A stretch of DNA of 64,000 bases from Lolium rigidum (GCF_022539505.1 NC_061510.1:265989687-266053686); one strand, 5' to 3'. Positions 8,251 to 20,224 are shown, counted from the stretch's first letter. The notes: a model not told the origin generated them from the letters alone. Made by a program: numbers and translations.

Positions 8251-10313
8251 TCTTGGTTAGCCCGGATTTGACCCCCATCCACCCAAATTCGCCCCAAAAA
8301 ATTTCTCCAAAAAATTTCCAAAAAATAGCCCTAAATTGCCTTTGGTCAGATCTGGATTTTGTTGCGTTTTTAGTGGTTTTGATCCATGGATTTCGTGTTC
8401 CTATGGTAGATCTACATCTCCACCAAATTTCACTGTCAAATTCCTTCTATTCCTTCCAGAATCGACGTTTTTCCGTCCGATTTTCGCGTTTTGGGACGAA
8501 CAGCTCGAGCTGTTCTTGCTCGGCCGGCACTGCCGGGCAGGACAGGCCGGCACTGCCGCTCAACCGGCACTGCCGGTGGGGCTTGGCCGGCACTGCCGCC
8601 AGCCTCCTTCTTCCTCCTGGAGTCTCGTTCGCCCCTGCTCCACTCGACCAGCAGCGCATCCGCTCGCCTCCACGCCCCGCGCGCAGCAGCCACCAAGCCG
8701 CCGCCCACCAGCAACCAGCGCCCCACCAGCTCGCTCCAGCTCGGCCGCTGCCCCCGCCCCGCTCGACCTGACTCTGCTCCGCCACCACGCACCCGCCTCC
8801 ACTGCTCGCCCAACCGGCCGCGCCGCTCCCTGGTTCCATCCCCGCGCGCGCCACACAGCAGCAAGCCGCCAGGCCACGCCACCAGCATCCGCCGCGCGCT
8901 GCCCAAGCTGGGCCTGCCCGCCACCAAGCCGCGCGCCCGCACCTGGACGGCCGGAAATCGCCCCACGCCGCCCGCCTCCATCCCCAGCTCGAGCAGCCTC
9001 CTGCTGGCCCAAGCAAGCCACGACCACAGCGCCTCCACGCAGCAGCCCCCACCCGCGCGCAAGTCCATCCTCTGCATCGCGCGCAAGCACCACCCCGGCA
9101 CTACCGTGAGCCGCAGACCGGCAGTACCGCCGAGCACACCCCGGCACTGCCGGCCATCCCACAGCGGCACTGCCGGCCCTGTACATATGCTGTTCCAATT
9201 TCGCCCAATTCCGACTCATCTTTTTGCCCCAAATTTTGACAACTTTCCGGCGCCCGTTTGACTCCAAACTTTCACAGTTATCCCTTTTCATATTGACTCT
9301 AATTTAGACACCATTTCCGAAATTTTCCGACTCCGAAATTTTGACACCTTCGATCGCTCGTCGTGACCCAAATTTTCGGGCATTGACTTATTTTGCTCGG
9401 TTTCCGTTTCGGAGTGCAAGGTTTGTCCAACAAGCTTCCGCGTCTACATCGACACCGCGGCGACACCTTCGGCACCCCGGACTCCGGCGCAACTACGACA
9501 CCATCGTCGCCATCTTCGCAAGTTGTGTGTTCCGACACCGCCTAACATATTCATCTAGGTATAACTTGCTCCCCACCTTGTAGCCCCTCTTCCTTTTGCG
9601 ATCTATCCTATCGAGCATTGCTTATCAAGTGTTGCGAGACATTGCACGTGGCCCCGATTGTGAGGTGTGTGTGTCGTGTGGAGTAAAGCTTCTAAGCAAA
9701 CACTCGTGTGGCAAGATAGCAAAAGCAAGGCTAACGCTAACATAGTGCGAGAAAAAGCCGCCAAAACACAAAAAGAGCAAAAGAGTGGAAGTGCCACCAT
9801 AGATATACAAAAGAGTGCAAGTGCCACCGTATACAAAAGAGTAAAAAGCTTTTAAGCAAAAGAGAGAAAAGAGAAGAGAGGCCGCGTGTGAATCTTGTTG
9901 TCTCTCAAGTTGCAACCAAAGCTTTGATCTCTTCTTGTGTTAGTGTGACACCGAGCACCCTTACTTTTGGGTCTTACACTTTTCCGCTCAATCCTTGGTC
10001 GCACTAACCCCGTTCATCTCGTGTGTGCGTTCCACATCTTCCGTGTTTTCCATGATCACCATTTGGACATTTGATTTTTGGAGCTTACCCACTCTTAACA
10101 ACAAACTTGATTTCGGATTTTGACTTTTGGCTTTCCACCATCCTCACCTACCACCATATTTGCTAGCTTTTGCGTGTGTTTTTGTGTGTGTACCCAACAC
10201 AAATTGAATTATTCTCTTGGTTTAGTTAGTTGACCCAATTCTATCACTTCAAGGTGAGACTTGACGGTAGTTTCTTCCACTAACATCCACCATATAGCTT
10301 TTGTCGTGCTAAC
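8251..10313 (+). other. Element F leader
   Basis: About 2 kb, no main coding. The start and the 9215-10310 part match the A leader; the GC-rich middle (about 8500-9180) differs and holds CCGGCACTGCCGG dyads at 8521-8600 and 9090-9180. An 80-codon upstream ORF at 9341-9583 matches that of A. Long proline/arginine-rich ORFs on both strands here are composition artefacts. Confidence 0.7.
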
Positions 10314-13300
10314 ATGGATAGTGAAGAAGAGGATACGGAGGAGTACACGGAGCACTTCGAGGAGGATTCCTCTTCAAGCACCGCAGATGTGGAGGAACAT
10401 GTGGAGCTCTACACCGACTATGGCTCCGCGAGCATCGCCAACATGACCGACATCGAGGAGCTCTACACCGACTATGGCTCCGCAAGCATCGCCAACATGG
10501 ACGACATGGTGGAGCACCACCTTGAGGACGACCTCGACGAGCTCTACATCGACAATGGCTCATCAAGCATGGACGTCATGGGGGAGCACCGCCACGACTA
10601 CGACATCGACACCATGGCGGAACCTCACCTCGACTCCACCTTGAACAACGCCGAGGCGCCCACATACCCCTACTTGGCCAATGGAGCTACATATGAAGAT
10701 AGAGGACCTCAACGATGGCACCATCATATGGATCATCAAGAGCGTCCCCAACATGATCGCCATCGACACACTTCTTCGAGCTCCACGAGGCGCCACCATG
10801 AGAGTGCTTATGCACATGATCATCTACGGCGAGTTCATCATATGGAGCATCAAGAGCGTCCTCATCATGATCGTCATCGACACTCGTCTACGAGCTCCAC
10901 AAGGCGCCACCATGAGAGTGCTTATGCACAAGATCGTCGACTTCAAGTACACCATATGGAGCATCAAGAGCGCCCCCATCATGAGCGTCATCGACACTCT
11001 TCTCCAAGCTCCACAAGGCGCCGCAAGCAACATGCCAAGTCGCATGAGCCATCATCTCGGCATGGCAAGGACCGTCATCGACTCACACCATCTCATGATA
11101 GTCGTCGACCACTACCACCTCATGGTCTACATCGACATACGTCACCACATGAGCCTCGCCGCCACAAGCCACTTCATGAGCGCCATCGACCAACACCTTC
11201 CACGGATCTTCGACGACACTCATCAAGACATGGTGATGAAGCACGAAGACGAGAGCCTCGACATGAAGGCGACAAACACCATGATAGGGTGCCTACCACT
11301 CCAAGGATGGCAAGTGCACATCGCGCATACCTTCCTCATGAGGCGACTTCCACCTCTTGTGCCACCACCACAATGGCCCCAACCTCGTCACATGCCTATG
11401 GACTCCGATGCTACAAGTGCAAGCAACAAGGCCACCCTCCACGGGAATGTCCCAATCTCCTATGTGAGGTGTGCAAGGCAAAGGGTCACATGGCATGGCA
11501 ATGCACAACGCCAAGCGCCAAGAAGCTCTACTTCGACAAGCTCAACACACAAGTCTCCAAGATGCCACCACTTGAGGACGACTTAGGAGGCGAGGGAGTT
11601 GAGCATGGTGAGCATGGGATTCTCCCTTCACCTACGGAGGCGCATGGAGTTGAGATGGTTGAGCATGGGAATTTCCCTTCAACCAAGGAGGCGCATGGAG
11701 ATGAGATAGTCGAGCCTACTCCTATATGCTTGATTGATGAGTTGGTACCAATCCCATGTGAGGATGAGAGCCACTTAGCCCACTTGAGTGAGAGTGATAG
11801 TGAGTTGAGTGACTTCCACCCCATATGTGAGTTTGAGTGCTTCCATTTGGAGGACATGAGTGATACACAAAGTGAGTTGAGAGAGGTAGATGATAGGTCC
11901 ATGGAGGACGTCGCATTTGCTAACACATTAACCTCTCCCTCGTTTGTGTCTTCTTATGTTGCACTAGGTTCCACGGAGGACGAGTTCCCGCTCATGGAGA
12001 CGATGTACATGGTGCATGAAGATGATGATATCTCACCATGCTTGCTCCAAGATGGACATGTCGACCACATGGATCCTCCTACTTCCACAACACCTACCTC
12101 AAATGAGTCGGCCTACAAAGGTAACAACATAGGTGTTGATGATGCCATGATCCCACTAGTGGACATGATGACTTATGAGTGCATGCATGATCTCGATGAT
12201 CCATTTGCTTCTTCACATGCTACTTTCACTTTCCCATGTGATGCTTTGCTTGATAACATTGTTGATCATGTGAAATTGATTGCTTGTGATACCATGACCA
12301 TGCCATGCTATGAGAGCTTCACATTTTCCCCGCTTGCTTGCAATGATAATGATTATGATCATGCTTGTGTTGTGACACCCTTGATGAACACTTGCTCTTT
12401 ACATAGGGTTGTCGACAACAATGATAACATGTTCCACATGCTTTGCCCCAAATGTTTACACCATTCCATGATCCTTGCATCCAAAATTGTGAACAATTGC
12501 TCTTTCTTATGCTTGGTATGCAAGAATGCTTATTTAATTGTCCATGAGATGGCCCCCATAGCCTTCTCTATTTTTGATGATCATGAGTTACCACATGCCA
12601 TGAATGCACCTTCTTGCCATATGCACCATCGCCATGCATTTCATACTATCTTGATTGACACTAATGGTGATGTGCACAAGACATGGAACATCATGATGGA
12701 TGATGTGTTCCTCTACCATGCATACACGCTTTTTGTTTTCTCTTTTGTGTGTATAGGTACCCGAATGACAACTTCCACCGCTACGGAGCATGAGCTCACG
12801 AAACGCGCAATTGAGAGCTACCCCAACACGGATGAGATACATGATCCAACCCACGGGATTCACGCCAAAGGGTATGTTCCCAAACGCCTTCGCCCTCATG
12901 TGTTTCCGGCTTGTCTTGCCGAGCTTCCGGTTTGGACCAATGCCTCGTCACCTCTTTTGCTTCTTATGCAACATATCTTGACACATCTTGTTGGCACAAT
13001 GGTTGTTGTATGTCTTGATGTTATCATCATACACTCCAAGAATCTCAAGGACCATGTAATACATGTGAGAGACACATTATGCATCTTGTGCCACATGTCC
13101 CTCATAAAGTTGCTCTTCTTTGGATTTCTCATTTCACCTTTGGCAATTGAAATGGATTCTTTGACACTTGAGGATACCCATACTTGGCTCACGCCAACCA
13201 TACTTTCCCAAGCTAGAAGTCTCCATAGCTTTGCCATTGCATATAACAATTTTGCCCCAAATTTTGCCGCCGTTACTTGCCTTTTGATTGTTCCATTTGT

Positions 13301-13787
13301 GTGGGACAATGCTACACATCACATTTTTGACACTTTACAAAGCAAACCTTTACTTGCACAAACTTTTGCCCCACCAAATTTTGGATACATCGACACTCTT
13401 TTGGTTCCCATTTTTACCACATGCCTCTTGGAGAAACGACTTGATGCTTCGTATTTGATTGAGAGCCTCTTGTTCGCCGGTCACCAATTTGGCATGCACA
13501 AGCTTTCCATTTGCAAGTTGTTTTTCCCCAAGCTCTTCTTCGACCGCGACTTTATCCCTCTACCAAAACATGGGACAAGCATCATGGACTACACCGTCGG
13601 TGAGGAGGAACAAGAGTCGAGGACGACTCTTCCCCAAGGGGGGGGGGAGATGATGCGGGGTGGCCTTCGGACACCTCCACCTCAAGACCGTCAAGTGCAG
13701 CCCCGCCTATCGTTGACGCTACACCATGGCCAACGAGTCCCCCAAGTGGACCAACAACACAAACCCATGCCATATATGTCAAGGTGA
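10314..13787 (+). CDS. Element F long ORF: Gag-like protein with degenerate reverse transcriptase
   Basis: 1157 codons starting MDSEEEDTEEYTEHFEEDSS. Same domain order as the A protein: acidic repeats, His/Arg-rich repeats, two C-x2-C-x4-H-x4-C knuckles (~residues 366-398), central Cys/Met-rich domain (~470-830), RT/RNase H fossil (~850-1040) in which the YFDD-type box reads CLDV. It differs from A by a shorter linker after the knuckles. Ten G in the polypurine tract shift the frame, so the LTR-encoded tail is read differently from A and stops at 13787. No protease or integrase. Confidence 0.8.
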   Translation: MDSEEEDTEEYTEHFEEDSSSSTADVEEHVELYTDYGSASIANMTDIEELYTDYGSASIANMDDMVEHHLEDDLDELYIDNGSSSMDVMGEHRHDYDIDTMAEPHLDSTLNNAEAPTYPYLANGATYEDRGPQRWHHHMDHQERPQHDRHRHTSSSSTRRHHESAYAHDHLRRVHHMEHQERPHHDRHRHSSTSSTRRHHESAYAQDRRLQVHHMEHQERPHHERHRHSSPSSTRRRKQHAKSHEPSSRHGKDRHRLTPSHDSRRPLPPHGLHRHTSPHEPRRHKPLHERHRPTPSTDLRRHSSRHGDEARRREPRHEGDKHHDRVPTTPRMASAHRAYLPHEATSTSCATTTMAPTSSHAYGLRCYKCKQQGHPPRECPNLLCEVCKAKGHMAWQCTTPSAKKLYFDKLNTQVSKMPPLEDDLGGEGVEHGEHGILPSPTEAHGVEMVEHGNFPSTKEAHGDEIVEPTPICLIDELVPIPCEDESHLAHLSESDSELSDFHPICEFECFHLEDMSDTQSELREVDDRSMEDVAFANTLTSPSFVSSYVALGSTEDEFPLMETMYMVHEDDDISPCLLQDGHVDHMDPPTSTTPTSNESAYKGNNIGVDDAMIPLVDMMTYECMHDLDDPFASSHATFTFPCDALLDNIVDHVKLIACDTMTMPCYESFTFSPLACNDNDYDHACVVTPLMNTCSLHRVVDNNDNMFHMLCPKCLHHSMILASKIVNNCSFLCLVCKNAYLIVHEMAPIAFSIFDDHELPHAMNAPSCHMHHRHAFHTILIDTNGDVHKTWNIMMDDVFLYHAYTLFVFSFVCIGTRMTTSTATEHELTKRAIESYPNTDEIHDPTHGIHAKGYVPKRLRPHVFPACLAELPVWTNASSPLLLLMQHILTHLVGTMVVVCLDVIIIHSKNLKDHVIHVRDTLCILCHMSLIKLLFFGFLISPLAIEMDSLTLEDTHTWLTPTILSQARSLHSFAIAYNNFAPNFAAVTCLLIVPFVWDNATHHIFDTLQSKPLLAQTFAPPNFGYIDTLLVPIFTTCLLEKRLDASYLIESLLFAGHQFGMHKLSICKLFFPKLFFDRDFIPLPKHGTSIMDYTVGEEEQESRTTLPQGGGEMMRGGLRTPPPQDRQVQPRLSLTLHHGQRVPQVDQQHKPMPYMSR
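10681..11586 (+). CDS. Overlapping alternative-frame ORF in element F gag (301 codons)
   Basis: Counterpart of 2442-3332 in A, with very few amino-acid differences. Overlaps the His/Arg-rich region of the main ORF. No domain recognised; may be a passive consequence of repeat codon content. Confidence 0.25.
   Translation: MELHMKIEDLNDGTIIWIIKSVPNMIAIDTLLRAPRGATMRVLMHMIIYGEFIIWSIKSVLIMIVIDTRLRAPQGATMRVLMHKIVDFKYTIWSIKSAPIMSVIDTLLQAPQGAASNMPSRMSHHLGMARTVIDSHHLMIVVDHYHLMVYIDIRHHMSLAATSHFMSAIDQHLPRIFDDTHQDMVMKHEDESLDMKATNTMIGCLPLQGWQVHIAHTFLMRRLPPLVPPPQWPQPRHMPMDSDATSASNKATLHGNVPISYVRCARQRVTWHGNAQRQAPRSSTSTSSTHKSPRCHHLRTT
13632..13650 (+). other. Element F polypurine tract
   Basis: CCCCAA followed by ten G and AGA, immediately before the 3' LTR at 13651. 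Confidence 0.9.
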
Positions 13788-14618
13788 ACTCCTTCCTCTC
13801 TATGGGCGACCTCGACATAACCTTGGACGGATTGCTACCTCATGCCTATGTCTATATGTCATTAGGTACCAATCTCGTCAAGGACCCGAAGGGAGCGTCA
13901 AGGAGCCGAGGAGGGAAAGAAGCCTCATTGCTCATGAACAAGAAGAAGAAGAAGAAGCAGAAGAAGGAGAAGGGCTCCAGCCGCCAGCCACGACAAGGCC
14001 GGCACTGCCGCCCCCAACAGGCCGGCACTGCCGCCATGGCCGGCACTGCCGCCCAAGCAAGACCGGCACTGCCGGCCCCACCGGCACTGCCGCCCCTAGC
14101 ACGCCGGCACTGCCGGTCCCATCGAAGTCAACTTCATCTCAGCCGTCTATTTATCATCTATGCTCATAACTACTTTATTGTAATGCCCCTTTTACCCCTG
14201 GACGGATCTGGGCCTATATATAGCTCATCCCTCTCCCCCAATTAGGGTTAGACAAGATGATAGCTTAAACATGAAGATGAGCTTTGTCTCCCTAGGGTTT
14301 CATCCCCTTTGTATCAAGGCACTCTTGAGTGATTTCTACTCTTCATGGATGATTCAAGGCTACCCCTCTCTCATCCAAGTTCTAGTTGAGATCTCCTCAC
14401 CAATCTCCCACTTGTTAGATTCTACCCAAGGGTCTCTCTAAGAAGTGGTTCTATTGGCTTGGTCTAACCTACCAAGGGAGTAAATTTGGTTTGTGTTGGG
14501 TTGTGTGTGTGTGTTCTTATTTGGATTTTGTGCTCTTCATCCTCTTCCACCCCATTCATCCACTCACTTGGTCAAATTCGTGGGATCTGGGCACATCCTA
14601 GCCCTTAGGCCTTCATCA
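13651..14618 (+). repeat. Element F 3' LTR (968 bp)
   Basis: Pairs with 7265-8235. Regular CCGGCACTGCCG dyads at about 13997-14115, TATA box at about 14214. Followed by the ggaaa duplication. Confidence 0.95.
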
Positions 14619-14623
14619 GGAAA

Positions 14624-15258
14624 CCTCGCAGGAATCCGGTTTCCGACCGGTCGACCGGACCCATGACCAGCCCGCCCGGTCACAGGCCCGGTCAGACCGG
14701 ACCCTTGACCGGACAGCCCGGTCCCAGGCCCGGTCTGACCGGATCCCAAACCGGACCTGACGAGAGAGCCCCACCAAACTGCCTTAACTTATCCTTTTGC
14801 GTACCTGTTCGCCCTTGCTGGCTGGGTGTGCCTATATAAGTAGCTGGAACCCCTCATTAGCTCTTTAGACTTGTTTTGAACTCAAACCCTAACTTTGAGC
14901 TTAGTCTCCCTTGGGTATCATCCTCCGTAATCAAGGCACCTTGGTTGTTGATTTAGATCTTGTTGAAGGAGATTCTAGTACTTGCTACTCTCTCTCCTTC
15001 CCCAAGCTCTTCCTCTCCAATCCCAATCTCTCTCCGGGGAATTCTACCGCGTGTCTCTTCCACGGAGATTCTATTGGCGTGGTCCATCGAGCCACGGAGG
15101 TAAGCATCGGGTGTATCGGGTTGGTGTGCGTGCGTGAGTCTCGGGGTCCTCGTGTTCATCGGCGTGTTCTTCGTGTTCCTCGCGTTTTCCCATCTCCCCC
15201 TTTGGGTTCGACGTCAATCCGCAAGATCGGGCCACACACGGGGTCTTAGACCTCATCA
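14624..15258 (+). repeat. Element E 3' LTR, second part
   Basis: Continues the LTR after F. More CCGGTC(A/T)GACCGG dyads lie at about 14640-14760, a TATA-like CTATATAAG at about 14831, then R/U5 ending CCTCATCA. With 6824-7264 this gives an LTR of about 1076 bp. Confidence 0.85.
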
Positions 15259-15775
15259 CGATCCTTTCTTGTGTGGCCACATATCCATCTCAACATGCGC
15301 ATCTCTACTACACTTAACTGTTGGATATGTCGTCTCTTCGTTGGCCAACACTCAGCGCCATACAACATCGCAGGTCGGATAGCTGTCCTATAGAACCTGC
15401 CTTTTAGCTTTTGTGGCACTCTCTTGTCACAGAGTACGCCTGAAGCTTGGCGCCACTTCATCCAGCTAGCCTTGATTCGGTGGCCCACATCTTCATCGAT
15501 ATCGCCATCCTTCTGCAACATGGACCCCAAATATCGAAAAGTGTCTCTCTCCGGTACCACCTGCCCATCAAGGCTAACCTCTCCCTCCTCGTGCCTAGTA
15601 GAACTGAAACCGCACCTCATGTATTCAGTTTTAGTTCTACTAAGCCTAAAACCTTTCGATTCGAGAGTTCGCCTCCACAACTCTAACTTTCTATTAACCC
15701 CCGTTCGGCTATCATCGACTAGCACCACATCATCCGCAAAGAGCATACACCATGGGATGTCTCCTTGTATATCCC
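15259..15775 (-). pseudogene. RTE-like LINE reverse transcriptase fragment
   Basis: On the minus strand 15746-15259 reads [16 protein letters not shown] (the FADD catalytic box of non-LTR reverse transcriptases), then [19 protein letters not shown] and [14 protein letters not shown], the usual order after the palm in plant RTE-type LINEs. It is cut at 15258/15259 by element E, so its 3' part would lie left of E, outside the window. Upstream (15750-15775) the frame is not clearly readable. A relic, not an active element. Confidence 0.85.
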
Positions 15776-15777
15776 TT

Positions 15778-16098
15778 GGTTTGCTTCATAATCATAGTAA
15801 TTTTCTTACCATGGTACTCCCTCCGTTCATAAAGGGATGTCTCAACTTTATCAAAATTTGGATGTATCTAGACCTATTTTAGTATCTAGATACATCTAAA
15901 TTTGTCTAAAGTTGAGAAATCCTTTTTTAGACAAAGGGAGTACTATATTTTAACATGATCTGGTTACATTTCACGTGACCAGTTTTCTAACTGAAAATAT
16001 CTAAAATACCAAAATTGTCTTGGTTTGCTTCATAAGCATAGTAATTTTCTTACTATGGTACTATATTTTAACATGATCTGGTTACATTTCACGTGACC
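15778..16098 (+). repeat. Direct repeat pair, one copy filled by a MITE and one empty
   Basis: A ~70-bp sequence (ggtttgcttcataa...catttcacgtgacc) occurs at 15778-15982, split by the MITE, and again at 16023-16098 without it. The second copy reads straight through ...atggtac|tatatttt.... Confidence 0.85.
15817..15940. mobile_element. Stowaway-type (Tc1/mariner) MITE, 124 bp
   Basis: Begins CTCCCTCCGTTCATAAAGG and ends CTTTTTTAGACAAAGGGAG, inverted at the tips, with TA on both sides (15815-15816, 15941-15942). No coding capacity. Its internal halves are also partly inverted (gtctcaacttt / aaagttgagaa). The empty copy at 16023-16098 confirms the borders. Confidence 0.9.
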
Positions 16099-19011
16099 GA
16101 GCATGTCCCCTTGGAGTTACAGATTTTTGTCTTGGATTACAAATAAATCATTCAACTGGTGATTTCTTCAATTTTATTACTCTCTAAACTGCTCATAACA
16201 ATATTATGTAAGTAATGAGTTGTAGGCTGCATTTGAGCCTGTGAGGGGTTATCGCATGTTTGTCCTCTTGAGCATGCTATGGGTATGCCTAGGAATCTTA
16301 TGCATTGATTTCTTGCCTCCACAAATAATGTTTTTGATCTGGCCGTTTTATGTTTGAAATCACCTAGATTTTGGGTCAAATTGTGCAGCACATCGTCCGT
16401 GCAGTATTATTGGCCATAGGATTTAGATTAATTTGTGAGACACGTTGTCCATGAACTGATCAACTAACAGATCCCCCAGAACAAGAAAATTCTTTCTTTC
16501 TTTCTGGATATAGGTTCACATGCACGCAGTCTCTCTTAGGTTCAGAACCACCAGGATTTCGGTTAACTCTGGGATAGATTCTGTTCGGTGTCAAGTATCA
16601 GATCAGCACCTAGCACTATCTTATGCGGAGCAATATATCTCATATTCAGTAGGACATACATCAGTATTAATTGGTGTCGTGCACACAATGTGACAACAAA
16701 TTTTATTTGCTTTGCGGGGAATGTTTCGAAGCACAAGCGTCACCGGTAAGTATTCCATTACGTTTGTTTTCTCTTGCTTGCTACCGTAAACACCCATTTC
16801 TTGATGTCACTCGTATAATTTCAAGATTATTGAGTGTATGAGAAAAAAGTGAAGCTTAAATGGCTTGAAACTGTTTTGTGCGTAGGATAAACAAAACGAT
16901 GAGGTCACGCACAACATATGTGAAGACTGGGGTTAATTGCGTTTGCGGTAAGGTGAGTGGTTCAGGTTTCTCGGTGATTCCATATGCATGTATGTTAGTA
17001 TGTTAGCATGGAGTGGAGTACTAATCAGCGTCGTAAGGCTGTATGTATGACATGATTCTTCCATCGCATCTTCAGAACTATCACAAGCTTTAGAAGTTTT
17101 CTGACACACTTTTTCTATTTTACTATCAAAAAGTCCTTAAATTTCTCAGACTGAATACGCCATTGTTGAGGACAATATATTGGACACATTCAGACATTAT
17201 ATAGCTCCTCTAGCCTGTAAGCGTGAGCTATCATGCATTTACGTCTTCCTAATTGTGATTTGGAGTTTTAACAGCCATAATATGTTTCGGAGTGACTGTT
17301 GTTGTTGTAACTGTAGATCAATACCATAAATACAAAATCAGCATGTGAGATGAAGCATGGCTAAAATGATCCGACCTGTTGGATAAATGCATTTTATTTC
17401 AAACTTACGGATGTTATGGTTGACACTTGACAACATAAAGCTGTAGAGATTTTGAGAGAGATGGGCTATCACTGTCTGGCCTTGAATTATTCCTGGTGAG
17501 GCCTTGCCAAAGATATCGGTAGAACCACTACATATGTTGAAAAAAGTTGGTTGATGTTTCACTGACTTGGTTTTTTCCAATATGTCAATATGGTTTGGCG
17601 CTATCTATTCAAATAGTTTGCATTAGTTTCAGAATTTAATTGGTGAACTTCTGACCCATGGTATTGGTCACAGCGAATCATTTATTTAGTAGAAAATCAA
17701 AGATTTCCAAATTTCTGACCGTACGTAAATATATCTCTGTTTCATGTAGAGTTGATACTGCCATATGGATGTCCCTTGGCTTCCTCGAGATCCACAAGTT
17801 CTTTCAAAGATGGTACATCTACATGCCTTATTGTCTTCCACTGTAATTGGTCCAGGCTTGCTCTTAATTCACTCGGACTTTCCTGGCAAGGTGGTACCTG
17901 CAGATGTAGTCATATTTAGCTCGAGCATAGTTTTCCTTAGCTCAGCTGAGAGAAGGGCAAGTTGTAGCATATATACTACTCAGCTTATATGTTGTAAAAT
18001 AGTTGCAAGCAAGTCATTGTTCATTATATCAATACATCAGGTTTGCACAACACTCACGAAAACCAGTATATGTGTTACTGAAACACCTAATCTAACAAAG
18101 ACAGGAATCAGTACCACCACACGGGCGCGGCGTGCACCGCGCTGAAACTTCCTAGTATCTATTATACCTCTATCCCCTTGGATTCCTGAAACTAGTAGGG
18201 CCTAGTATTTTTTTGTTATTACCTACTGCAGCCAAACTTTAATCTCACCAACGCCCAAATATCTCGCGCCGCAAAAATTTCAAGATCTGTGAATATTTTT
18301 GCCCTCAAAAGATGGACTGCGAAATTACGTTCGACTCCTCGTATGCAAGTAGTAGTAGTAAAGTTGGTTGGTGCGGAGGTATGTTCGTACAATATCTTCA
18401 TTCACCACCTCTATCGCCCAGCTTCGCCCTAGTTTCGTCCGCAAGCCCTCAGAGAAACCGCCCCTCTTACCTACCTCTAGACCTTCACGGCCGCCGCACC
18501 GGAAAATCACCGCCGCACTTCGCCGTTCAAGCTGCCATGGCTTCAAACCCCGAGACTGCCCTATCCGCTTGATCCGCACCTACTTCGGTGTCCACCGCAT
18601 CGTATCTAGTTCGCCGACTCTATCGACCGCCGCACCTGACCAGCTTCGCCGACACCGACGCCCCCGTGCAATGCACATCATCTGCTTCACCGACCTTCTA
18701 GTTCGGCCGGCACACTGAACACTTCATCGACCGCCCAGCATGTCCTTCTCCGACCCCCAAGATCTGCTTCCCCGGCACCCACCGCAACCGCAGTCCCCCC
18801 GCCGACCTCCACGTCACCCGTAAGAACGCGGAAAACGTCTAAACGCCGCCCACAAATAGGTAACCAGACATCCCTGCGTATTTTGTTCTGTTAGGAGTAT
18901 TGCAGGTGACTGTATTTCTAAATTCGTGCTATATTTTCTAACTTACAAGTGTTTTCGTTGATAACCGCCTCATCCTTTAGGTTTAAACACGACGCATAAG
19001 TATTTTTTCCG
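16099..19011. other. Low-copy sequence without an assigned gene
   Basis: Mixed AT-rich sequence, ORFs all under 130 codons and without recognised domains. Between about 18400 and 18860 it becomes GC-rich and codon-like; in one frame an open stretch ends ...RTRKTSKRRPQIG before a donor-like GGTAACC at 18860. This could be a decayed first exon of a gene or transposon, but nothing confirms it. No repeat borders seen. Confidence 0.4.
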
Positions 19012-20224
19012 TGACCTAACCCACCCATTCGCTGAAACTCTACATGATATTAGAGCATATGTTTCCTTCCTGCTAGCCTCCACAAACAGTACCAAACAGG
19101 TTCTTCCTTTGACCACAAAAACCACCGTTGAGATGTAGAAATCCAGGCGGTGGGAGGCCGCATCAGGTGCTCTGCGTGGGTTGCGACTATCTCACACAGC
19201 AATGTGAGTTGTGTGAGATCGGCGGCTGCTCGCGCGGGGAGAAAGAAGAGGGTGAAGATCATTTTGGTTTAGAAAGGAGAGAAGAGGAAGTGAATCCGTG
19301 GCAGAGAGATCTGGATCCATGTGAGGGGGAGAAGTTGGAGGCGTGCGAAGTGGGGCGAGCCTTTGAGCGCAGGGCGGAACCGAAGGTTGGTGCTGGACGT
19401 TGACCAGCGCGGGCCGGTTGATGTGGCCAGGTGCGGACCGCCAGGTTGGCCAGGGCGCGCAGACGACGTACCATCCGAGTGGAAGGGGGGAGAAAATGGA
19501 GATGTGATGCTGTGAGGATATGTGGTGATGGAGTTGATGAGCCTGCGGTTGAGAGGTGATCGAGTTGATGAGGATGCAGTTGAGTGGTGATGGTGATGGT
19601 TGTGGATATGTCCAGGGGAAAGGCATGCGTGCCTGAGGTGAGACTGGTTGAGCCCTGACCGGGGGATAGGCATGGGTGCCTGAGGAGTCGATGGTTGAGG
19701 TAGGAGTTGGCCGGGGGTTTGTGGGAGAGACGTAAGAGGTCAGTGGCTGGGCAGAGTGGACAAGAGAGGCTGAGGACATTGAGGCGAGTGTGGATGGTTC
19801 TGCGGAACTTGTGTGGTGAGGCAGCCGGGGTTGCTGAGGACGTGTATGGTTAGGAGTTGTACGTATCCCAGATGGTTGAAGCTGAATGTCTTCGCCGTTG
19901 ATGAAGAGATGAATCGAGATGACAAGATGATGGAAAGGGCAATGCTGTCATGTATCCTATGAGTTATGCAGAATGTTCATTACTGGTAGTTTTCATATGT
20001 GTCATGTTATTGTTGCAAGATGGTCATGGTTGTTTACCCATGATCATCTTGAGGGGGTGTGTTGGACTATGAGTGAGTTTAGTAGTAGCGCTGTAGTAAT
20101 ATTGTATCCAGTGTGAGGCCCATAGAGGCCCATGTCCATTAGTATTGTAACCCTAACTCAGATGATATAAATACAGAGTGTGGTGGTCTGAGTGACCTAA
20201 CCCACCACACTACTAGAAAACAGC

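Larger units (their letters stand above)
7265..14618 (+). mobile_element. Element F: complete non-autonomous LTR retrotransposon (sister of A)
   Basis: LTRs at 7265-8235 and 13651-14618, both TGATGCGGGG...CATCA, flanked by the 5-bp duplication ggaaa (7260-7264 and 14619-14623). Primer site, leader, one long ORF and polypurine tract are all present. Inserted in the 3' LTR of E. By eye the two LTRs differ at ten or more places, several of them in the dyad array. Confidence 0.96.
6418..15258 (+). mobile_element. Element E: Ty3/Gypsy LTR retrotransposon, 3' part only, interrupted by F
   Basis: Sequence after element A codes for an integrase C-terminus, followed by a polypurine tract and an LTR starting at 6824. 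The LTR is broken by element F at 7264 and resumes at 14624 (after the ggaaa duplication), ending CCTCATCA at 15258. Right flank cgatc would be the target duplication; the left end is outside the window. Because real integrase residues remain, E is the best candidate here for the autonomous partner of A, F and G. Confidence 0.85.

Noticed and set aside
19192..19779. Minus-strand ORF of 195 codons inside the TRIM-like relic
   Set aside because: Ser/Pro/His low complexity, several frames open at once, no homology recognised.
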